Below are positions 56,277 to 64,000 of a stretch of 64,000 nucleotides of DNA, one piece after another (within the stretch, counting starts at the first letter, position 1; every line of letters starts with the position of its first letter). Origin of the DNA: Bubalus kerabau (taxonomy: Eukaryota > Chordata > Mammalia > Artiodactyla > Bovidae); NCBI RefSeq assembly GCF_029407905.1, contig NC_073625.1, positions 166,428,240 to 166,492,239 on the forward strand, given 5' to 3'. The translations under genes were made by a program, and so were the position numbers. Below the pieces are notes generated by a model that saw only the letters and a list, made by a program, of their open reading frames with translations, searched no databases and was not told where the DNA came from.

Positions 56277-57214
56277 AGGAAATCATTAATTTTAACTGTG
56301 TACTCCTAGCAAGATAATTTATCTTTCATTCTTCCTCTGTAAATGTGAAAAAAAAAAAAAAAAAAACACAAATAACTTCCAGGGAAAATGTGAGAAATCA
56401 ACATAATAAAATGTAACAAGCACAATGTATTTCTAATATGCATTACTTTCCTTAATAAAAACCTGATTACAGTTGATAATAGATATGCTTTCTACTTAAT
56501 ATAATATGTAGAATTTATATTACTTTGAAGACCAAAGACTCAAAACTTTAGAAATTAATCCCTTTAGAATTTACTCTATGGAGAAAAAAAACACACAACA
56601 CTTTGTTTTCCTTAAACTAAAATATTTTTCATTAGCACTTAGTTCAAATCTATTAAATATATTTTCAATGATTATATTCATTTTAGATATGGGCTTAGGT
56701 AATCATATCACAACAATCCTTAAAGATAATATCTTTCATATTTTTAGTCTTATTTTGCTTCAGTTAGAGCTAAGGGGTCTTATCTGGAAGCTGTGTTTGC
56801 CAGGAAAACACACTGTTTTACTCACAGAGTGTGCTTATTTGTGAGAGAATGATAAAGATTATGATGTGGGGAGGATGCAAATCATTTATCCAACTCCCCA
56901 CTTAGTGCTGCCTCTGTTTTAGGGCCCTACATGATTTTGTTAGTGTGTGCGGTTTTGTTTTGTTTTGTTTTTTCAATTAAGGTCTACTTTTTGGAAAGTT
57001 GCTGGAAAATGGTGAATAAAATCCAAATGATCTAAGTACTGTTGGAGAAAAAAATTAACCAAAAGGTTTGAAAGAACTCTTCTTAAAGAAAACTATCACT
57101 TCCTACACTTTAATAAAATGTCAATTCTTTCCATCTATACAATATCCTTATAGAATAAGAAAAAGGAAAACCAGTTTTAAAAAGTTATCAAGTTATTAAA
57201 ATATACATGAAGGT
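56277..57214. other. AT-rich single-copy DNA
   Basis: An A19 run occurs at about 56348-56366 and a ttttg repeat at 56950-56971. No gene or family was recognised. Confidence 0.45.
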
Positions 57215-57225
57215 AATAAAATATT
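57215..57225 (+). repeat. BovB copy M/N target-site duplication, left
   Basis: aataaaatatt is repeated at 63270-63280, six kilobases away, directly beyond the BovB 3' tail. Confidence 0.85.
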
Positions 57226-58177
57226 TGATTGAGGTCATACCTGAATGGTCTAGTGGTTTTCCCTACTTTCTTCAATTTAAGTCTAAATTTGGCAATAAGG
57301 AGTTCATGATCTGAGCCACAGTCAGCTCCCAGTCTTGTTTTGCTGACTCCATCTTTGGCTGCAAAGAATATAATCAATCTGATTTCAGTATTGATCATCT
57401 GGTGATGTCCATGTGTAGAGTCTTCTCTTGTATTGTTGGAAGAGGGTGTTTGCTATGACCAATGCGTTCTCTTGGAAAAACTCTACTAGGCTTTGCCCTG
57501 CTTCGTTTAGTACTCCAAGGCCAAATCTTCCTGTTACTCCAGGTATCTCTTGACTTCCTACCTTTGCATTCCAGTACCCTAAAATGAAAAGGACATCTTT
57601 TTTGGGTGTTAGTTTTAGAATGTCTTTTAGGTTTTCATAGAACCATTCAACTTCAGCTTCTTCAGCATTACTGGTCAAGGCATAGACTTGGATTTCTGTG
57701 ATATTGAATGGTTTGCCTTGGAAACGAACAGAGATCATTCTGTCATTTTTGAGATTGCTTCCAAGTATTGCATTTGTTGACTATGATGGCTACTCCATTT
57801 CTTCTGAGAGATTTTTGCCCACAGTAGTAGATACAATGGTCATCTGAGTTAAATTCACCCATTCCAGTCCATTTTAGTTCACCGATTCCTAAAACGTCGA
57901 TATTCACTCTTGCCACCTCCTGTTTGACCACTTCCAGTTTGCCTTGATTCATGGACCTAACATTCCAGGTTCCTATGCAGTATTGCTCTTTACAGCATCG
58001 GCCTTTACTTCCACTACGGGTCACATCCACAACTGCGTGCTGTTTTTGCTTTGGCTCTCTCTCTTCATTCTTTCTAGAATTATTTCTCCACTGATCTCTA
58101 GGAACATATTGGTCACCTACTGACCTGGGGAGTTCCTCTTTCAGTGTCCTATCTTTTTGCCTTTTCATACTGTTCAT
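57226..58177 (-). pseudogene. BovB APE-type endonuclease remnant (copy M/N)
   Basis: On the minus strand, frame 58177-57743 encodes the N-terminus of the APE-like endonuclease: 'YCIGTWNVRSMNQGKLEVVKQE' and 'IDVLGIGELKWTGMGEF', where the usual E of the WTG motif is retained. Frame 57738-57385 continues with 'DVLFILGYWNAKV' (family motif GDWNAKV, so the catalytic-type D is changed to Y). Frame 57398-57177 has 'SDHELLIAKFRLKLKK'. Two frameshifts separate them. In RTE elements this domain nicks the target DNA. The D-to-Y change and the frameshifts make this copy dead. Confidence 0.86.
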
Positions 58178-58483
58178 GGGGTTCTCAAGGCAAGAATACT
58201 GAAGTGGTTTGCCATTCCATTCCCCAGTGGACTACATTTTGTCAGAACTCTCCACCATGACCCTTCTGTCTTGGGTGGCCCTACACGGCATGGCTCATAG
58301 TTTCATTGAATTATACAAGACTGTGGTCCATGTGATCAAGTTGGTTAGTTTTCTGTGATTGTGGTTTTCAGTCTGTTTGCCCTCTGATGGAAAAGGATAA
58401 GAGGCTTATGGAAGCTTCCTTTTGGGAGAGACTGACTGAGGGGGAAACTGGGTCTTGTTCTGATGGGAAGGGGCATGAAGAAA

Positions 58484-58611
58484 CATCTTTAATCTGAGAA
58501 AAATATCTCCAAAACTTACAGAAAATTTATATTTAATGGTAAAATAATAAAAACTTTTCTTATGAGTTAGAAAATAAATTTAATATGCTTCACTGAAACA
58601 CTTCTATGTAT
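58484..58611. other. Unassigned AT-rich segment between BovB and L1
   Basis: About 130 bases match neither BovB nor the L1 3' UTR. It could be a 3'-transduced flank carried in by the L1, or remains of an earlier insertion. No second poly(A) tract is visible, which argues against simple transduction. Confidence 0.4.
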
Positions 58612-60372
58612 TTATTTTTTAATTTAAATTTATTTATTTTAATTGGAGGCTAATTACTTTACAATATTGTATTGGTTTTGCCATATATCAACATGAATCC
58701 ACCATGGGTGTACATGTGTTCCCCATCCTGAACCCCTCTCCCAACTCCCTCCCCATACAATCCCTCTGGGTCATCCCAGGGCACCAGACCCAAGCATCCT
58801 GTATCCTGCATCGAACCTGGACTGGCGATTCATTTCTTATATGATATTATACATGTTTCAATGCCATTCTCCCAAATCATCCCACCCTCTCCCTCTCCCA
58901 CAGAGTCCAAAAGACTGTTCTATACATCTGTTTCTCTTATGCTGTCTCGCATACAGGGTTATCGTTACCATCTTTCTAAATTCCATATATATGCATTAGT
59001 ATACTCTATTGGTGTTTTTCTTTCTGGCTTACTTCACTCTGTATAGTAGGCTCCAGTTTCATCCACCTCATTAGAACTGATTCAAATGTATTCTTTTTAA
59101 TGGCTGAGTAATAGTCCATTGTGTATATGTACCACAGATTTCTTATCCATTCATCTACTGATGGACATCTAAGTTGCTTCCATGTCCTGGCTATTATAAA
59201 CCGTGCTGCGATGAACACTGGGGTACACATGCTTCTTTCATTTCTGGTTTTCTCTGTTTTTATGCCCAGCAGTGGGATTGCTGGGTCATAAGGCAGTTCT
59301 ATTTCCAGTTTTTTTTAAGGAATCTCCACACTGTTCTCCATAGTGGCTGTACTAGTTTGCATTCCCACCAACGGTGTAAGAGGGTTCTCTTTTCTCCACA
59401 CCCTCTCCAGCATGTATTGCTTGTAGACTTTTGGATAGCAGCCATTCTGACTGGTGTGAAATGGTACCTCATTGTGGTTTTGATTTGCATTTCTCTGATA
59501 ATGAGTGATGTTGAACATCTTTTCATGTGTTTGTTAGCCATCTGTATGTCTTCTTTGGAGAAATGTCTATTTAGTTCTTTGGCCCATTTTTTGATTGGAT
59601 CATTTATTTTTCTGGAATTGAGCTGCAGGAGTTGCTTGTATATTTTTGAGATTAGTTCTTTGTCACTTGTTTCATTTGCTATTATTTTCTCCCATTCTGA
59701 AGGCTGTCTTTTCACCTTGCTTATAGTTTCCTTTGTTGTGCAGAAGCTTTTAATTTTAATTAGGTCCCATTTGTTTATTTTTGCTTTTATTTCCAATATT
59801 CTGGGAGGTGGGTCATAGAGGATCCTGCTGTAATTTACGTTGGAGAGTGTTTTGCCTATGTTCTCCTCTATGAGTTTTGTATAGTTTCTGGTCTTACATT
59901 TAGATCTTTAATCCATTTTGAGTTTATTTTTGTGTATGATGTTAGAAAGTGTTCTAGTTTCATTCTTTTACAAGTGGTTGACCAGTTTCCCCAGCACCAC
60001 TTGTTAAAGAGATTGTCTTTTCTCTATTGTATATTCTTGCCTCCTTTGTCAAAGATAAGGTGTCCATAGGTATGTGGATTTATCTCTGGGCTTTCTATTT
60101 TGTTCCATTGATCTATATTTCTGTCTTTGTGCCAGTACCATACTGTCTTGATAACTGTGGCTTTGTAGCAGAGCCTGAAGTCAAGTAGGTTGATTCCTCC
60201 AGTTCCATTCTTCTTTCTTAAGATTGCTTTGGCTATTCGAGGTTTTTTGTATTCGCATACAAATTGTGAAATTATTTGTTCTAGCTCTGTGAAAAATACC
60301 GTTGGTAGCTTGATAGGGGTTGCATTGAATCTATAGATTGCTTTGGGTAGTATATTCATTTTCACTATCTTG
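58612..60372 (-). mobile_element. L1 (L1-BT type) copy inside BovB, 5'-truncated
   Basis: A minus-strand L1 from the 3' tail ('tttaattggaggctaattac', reversed) through the 3' UTR and the C-terminal half of ORF2 to a truncation near 60370 ('gtatattcattttcactat'). It lies within the reversed 5' UTR of BovB copy M/N and is therefore younger than it. No clean target-site duplication could be read at its ends. Confidence 0.88.
59006..60365 (-). pseudogene. L1 ORF2 C-terminal remnant
   Basis: Minus-strand frames 60365-60024 ('MKMNILPKAIYRFNATPIKLP'), 59796-59299 and 59230-59006 encode the thumb and C-terminal domain of L1 ORF2. Frame changes occur near 59818-60020 and around 59300. The Cys/His knuckle reads 'CWRGCGEKRTLLHRWWEC', which keeps the Trp codon that is a stop in the L1 at 7070-7072. 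The RT active site is not included, being lost with the 5' truncation. Confidence 0.88.
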
Positions 60373-60374
60373 TT

Positions 60375-61103
60375 TCTTCTGATTCAGTAAATCTTTAATT
60401 TTCTGTTGATGGGCAGGGCTGTGTTCCCTCCCTGTTATTTGACCTGAGGCCAAACTATGGCAGAGGTAATGAAGATAATGGCAATTTCCTTCAAAAGATC
60501 CCATGCACACACTGCTACACGCAACCCTGCAGCAGGCCACAGCTGAGCCACACCTTCGTTGGAGACTCCTGGACACTCACGGGCAAGTCTGGGTCAGACT
60601 CTTGTGGGGTCACTTCTCCTTTATCCTGGGTCATGGTGCACACAAGGTTCTGTATGTGCCCTCCAAGAGTCTATTCCCCAGTCCTGTGTAAGTTCTGGTA
60701 ACCCTATTGTGGGGTTAATGGTGACTCTTCATTAAGGTGACCCCCTCCCAAGAGGGTTTATGCCATACCCAGATCTACTGCCCCAGGGCCCCTGCCCCTG
60801 AGGCAGTCCACTGCTGACCCATGCCTCCTCAGGAGACACTCAAACACAGTTCTGTCTCAGTCTCTGTGGGGTCTCTGGGTCCTTGTGTGCACAAGGTATG
60901 TTTAAGCCCTCTGAGCATCTCTGGTGGCTATGGGGTTTGATTCTAAATGCAACTTCGCCCCTCCTACCATCATGCTGAGCCTTCTTCTCTGCCTTTGGAC
61001 ATGGGGTATCTCCTCAAAGTCGCTCCAACACCATGGAGCTGCCACTCCAACACCTACCATCTTGCTGGGGCTTCTCTGCCCTTGGAAGTGGGGTATCTCC
61101 TCA
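60375..61103 (-). mobile_element. BovB 5' UTR, reversed (part of copy M/N)
   Basis: 'cagtaaatctttaattttct' onward is the BovB 5' UTR in antisense: higher GC, with repeated 'tggggtatctcctc' units near 61002 and 61090. The reverse orientation relative to the RT at 61.8 kb and beyond is the sign of the 5' inversion. Apparent frames here are not coding. Confidence 0.78.
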
Positions 61104-61112
61104 TAAGCACCT

Positions 61113-63053
61113 ACAGCTGGGAGCAAACTATGGCTCAGATCATGAACTCCTTATTGCCAAATTCAGACTTAAATTGAAGAAGACAGGGAAAGCCACTAGA
61201 CCATTCAGGTGTGACCTAAATCAAATCCCTTACAAGTAAACAGTGGAAGTGACAAATAGATTCAAGGGATTAGATCTGATAGAGAGAGTGTCTGAAGAAC
61301 TATGGACAGAGGTTAGTGACATTGTACAGGAGGCAGTGATCAAGACCATTGCCAAGAAAAAGAAATGCAAAAAGACAAAATGGTTGTCTGAGGAGGCCTC
61401 ACAAACAGCTGTGAAAAGAAGAGAAGTGAAAGGTAAAGGAAAGATATACCCATTTGAATGCAGAGTTCCAGAAAATAGCAAGGAGAGATAAGGAAGCCTT
61501 CCTCAGTGATCAATGCAAAGAAATAGAGGAAAACAATAGAATGGGAAAGACTAAAGACTTTTCAAGAAAATTAGAGATACTAAGCGACTATTTCATGCAA
61601 AGATGGACACAATAAAGGACAGAAATGGTATGGACCTAACAGAAGCAGATGATATTAAGAAGAGGTGGTAAGAATACACAGAAAAAATATCTTCATGACC
61701 CAGTTAATCATGATTGGGTGATCATTCACCTAGACCCAGACATCCTGGGATGTGAAGTCAAGTGGGACTTAGGAAGCATCATTATGAACAAAGCTAGTGG
61801 AGGTGATGCAATCCAGTTGAGTTTTTCAAATCCTAAAAGATGATGCTGTGAAAGTACTGCACTCACTATGCCAGCAAACTTGGAAAACTCAGCAGTGGCC
61901 AAAGGACTTGAAAAGGTCAGTTTTCATTCCAATCCCAAAGAAAGGCAATGTAAATGAATACTCAAACTACTGCACAATTGCACTCATCTCACATGCTGGC
62001 AAACTGATGCTCAAAATTCTCCAAGCCAGACTTCAACAGTATGTGAACTGTGAACTTCCAGATGTTCAAGCTGGATTTAGAAAAGGCAGAAGAATCAGAG
62101 ATCAAATTGTCAACATCTGTTGGATCATGGAAAAAGCAAGAGTTCCAGAAAGGCACCTATTTCTGCTTTATTGACTATGCCAAAGCCTTTGACTGTATAG
62201 ATCACAACAAACTGGAAAATGCTTAGAGATGGGAATGCCAGACACCTTACTTGCTTTTTGAGAAATCTGTATGCAGGTCAAGAAGCAAAGTTAGAACTGA
62301 ACATGGAACAACAGACTGGTTCCAAACAGGGAAAGGAGTACATCAAGGCTGTTTATTATCTTATTTAACTTGTAGGCAGAGTACTTATATCCTGCTTATT
62401 TAAATTATACGCAGAGTACTTCATGAGAAACACTGGGCTGGATGAAGCACAAGTTGGAATCAAGATTTCCAGGAGAAATATCAATAACCTCAGATATACA
62501 GATGACACCACCCTTATGGCAGAAAGTGAAGAAGAACTAAAGAGCCTCTTGATGACAGTGAAAGAGGAGAGTGAAAAGGCTGGCTTAAAGCTCAACATTC
62601 AGAAAGCTAAGTTCATGGCATCTGGTCCCATCACTTCATGGTAAATAAACGGGGAAACAGTGACAGACTTTATTTTGGGGGGCTCTAAAATCACTGCAGA
62701 TGATGACTGCAGCTATGAAATTGAAAGACGCTTGCCCCTTGGAAGAGAAGCTATGACCAACCTAGACAGCATATTTAAAAGCAGAGACATTACTTTGCCA
62801 ACAAGGTCTGTCTAGTCAAAGCTATGGTTTTTCCAGTGGTCATGTATGGATGTGAAATTAGGACTACAAAGAAAGCTGAGCACAGAAGAATTGATGCTTT
62901 TAAACTGTGGTGTTGGAGAAGACTCTTGAGAGTCCCTTCGACTGCAAGGAGATCCAACGAGTCCATCGTAGAGGAGATCAGTCCTGAATATTCATTTGAA
63001 GGACTGATGCTGAAGCTGGAACTCTGAAACTTTGGCCACCTGATGTAAAGAGC
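61113..63053 (+). pseudogene. BovB linker and reverse transcriptase remnant (copy M/N)
   Basis: The forward segment encodes 'YGSDHELLIAKFRLKLKKTGKATRPFRCDLNQIPYK', then the linker (61243-61491) and RT pieces in shifting frames (61649-61843, 61848-62174, 62423-62644, 62824-63027). The active-site motif reads 'RYTDDTTLMAE', so the Ala of YADD is Thr. About 30 bases around 62360-62410 are duplicated ('ttatttaa...gcagagtactt'), and there are stops and indels throughout. It is the most decayed RT in the window. Confidence 0.85.
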
Positions 63054-63269
63054 TGATTCGTTTGAAAAAACCCTGATGTTGGGAAAGATTGAAGGTGGGA
63101 GTAGAAGGGGATGCCAGAGGATGAGATGGTTGGATGGCATCACCAAGTCAATGGACATGAGTTTGAGTGAACTCCGGGAGTTGGTGATGGACATGGAGGC
63201 CTGGCATGCTGCATTTCATGGGGTCGCAAAGAGTTAGACACGACTGAGTGATTGAACTTAACTGAAATG

Positions 63270-63280
63270 AATAAAATATT
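63270..63280 (+). repeat. BovB copy M/N target-site duplication, right
   Basis: Identical to 57215-57225. Confidence 0.85.
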
Positions 63281-63343
63281 ATAGCAACTCCTCATATTTT
63301 TATTATTCAGCATCGAAAACTCAATAGATAGAGAATCTGATTT

Positions 63344-63841
63344 CAAGCAGAGACATTACTTTGCCAACAAAGGTTCGTCTAGTCAAGGCTATGGTTTTTC
63401 CTGTGGTCATGTATAGATGTGAGAGTTGGACTGTGAAGAAGGCTGAGCGCCGAAGAATTGATGTTTTTGAACTGTGGTGTTGGAGAAGACTCTTGAGAGT
63501 CCCTTGGACTGCCAGGATATCCAACCAGTCCATTCTGAAGGAGATCAGCCCTGGGATTTCTTTGGAAGGAATGATGCTAAAGCTGAAACGCCAGTACTTT
63601 GGCCACCTCATGTGAAGAGTTGACTCATTGGAAAAGACTCATGCTGGGAGGGATTGGGGGCAGGAGGAGAAGGGGACGACAGAGGATGAGATGGCTGGAT
63701 GGCATCACAGACTCGATGGACGTGAGTCTGAGTGAACTCCGGGAGTTGGTGATGGACAGGGAGGCCTGGCGTGCTGCGATTCATGGGGTCGCAGGGAGTC
63801 AGACATGACTGAGCGACTGATCTGATCTGATCTGATCTGAT
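63344..63841 (+). mobile_element. BovB LINE copy O, short 3' end
   Basis: A sense-strand 3' portion ('agcagagacattactttgcc' to the ctgat-repeat tail at 63818-63841). It is close in sequence to copies E and F. The frame 63361-63615 encodes 'VKKAERRRIDVFELWCWRRLLRVPW'. The tail blends into 'ctgatt' in the flank, so the target-site duplication cannot be fixed. Confidence 0.9.
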
Positions 63842-64000
63842 TAGATATTAGATATCAACAAATAACAATAACCTAGTAGCTTAAAATACTAAAAATTTAT
63901 TATCACAGTCTCTCTGTGTCAGAAATTTCGGAGCAGTTTAGCTGGGTGGTTCTGAGGATCAATTATGAGGTTGCAGTCAGGATGTTGGCAGGGACTGTGG
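63842..64000. other. Start of an unresolved sequence at the window edge
   Basis: 'acttaaaatactaaaaattt' and 'tattatcacagtctctctgt' recall an antisense MaLR LTR (compare 40.98 kb), but too little is inside the window. Confidence 0.35.

Larger units (their letters stand above)
57226..63269 (+). mobile_element. BovB LINE copy M/N: near full-length, 5' inverted, split by L1
   Basis: A single insertion is bounded by an 11-bp target-site duplication. 57226-58483 is BovB in reverse orientation (endonuclease domain and part of the 5' UTR). The reversed 5' UTR resumes at about 60375 after an L1 and runs to about 61103. From about 61113 the element is in forward orientation to its 3' end at 63269. About 110 bp around the catalytic 'SDHELLIAKF' region are present in both orientations (57226-57335 and 61113-61223), marking the inversion point. 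It is the most complete BovB here, and the only one with the whole start of the endonuclease and the long 5' UTR. Confidence 0.9.

Noticed and set aside
57226..58483. BovB M as an independent minus-strand insertion
   Set aside because: It has no 3' end of its own. The flanking aataaaatatt and matching breakpoints tie it to the forward part at 61.1-63.3 kb.
1..64000. A new defence, biosynthetic or other multi-gene system
   Set aside because: The window contains no non-transposon gene cluster. The unusual signals are insertion structures and possible regulatory DNA.

Overview
This window is ruminant nuclear DNA, most likely bovine (cattle or a close bovid). The evidence is the repeat complement: many copies of the RTE-clade LINE BovB, tRNA-derived Bov-tA/Bov-A2 SINEs whose tails are CA, TTCAC or CTG runs, CHR-type SINEs, young ruminant L1 copies (L1-BT type), an 80-bp mariner-type MITE and a solo endogenous-retrovirus LTR. 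I found no host protein-coding gene, no exon, no tRNA or rRNA gene and no CRISPR array. Every long open frame is a decayed retrotransposon reading frame or its antisense shadow. Family names are assigned from memory of consensus features and were not checked against a database.

Layout. 1-9 kb: a SINE cluster, an ancient L1 fragment, a 3.4-kb 5'-truncated L1 (4383-7809, + strand) with a readable target-site duplication, then an old L1 3' end carrying the MITE. 9-14.4 kb: a degenerate tandem-monomer repeat split by a BovB and a SINE, then two more BovB fragments. 14.4-21.6 kb: a MaLR-type LTR, paired SINEs, ancient L1 pieces and two BovB copies. 21.6-27.8 kb: a MIR, L1 3' ends, a SINE and a BovB whose 5' part is inverted (25238-27761). 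27.8-35.5 kb: mostly single-copy AT-rich DNA with two candidate conserved non-coding blocks (about 28.4-28.9 and 33.7-34.3 kb). 35.5-48.6 kb: BovB-rich again, ending in a BovB whose 5' junction is a 72-bp inverted copy of the flanking target DNA. 49-57 kb: a four-unit SINE array, a nested set (CHR SINE, then LTR, then BovB), SINEs and old L1 pieces. 57.2-63.3 kb: one BovB insertion with a 5' inversion, later split by a second L1. A BovB 3' end closes the window.

By my coordinates BovB makes up roughly 19 kb, near 30% of the window, in about 14 insertions. Three of these carry 5' inversions or fold-back junctions, the pattern expected of twin priming during target-primed reverse transcription. 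The elements do not form a pathway. What they record is an insertion history that can be ordered from their nesting. The most interesting items are the fold-back BovB junction at 48463-48626, the two larger inverted BovB insertions proven by their target-site duplications, and the two repeat-free blocks that may be regulatory.
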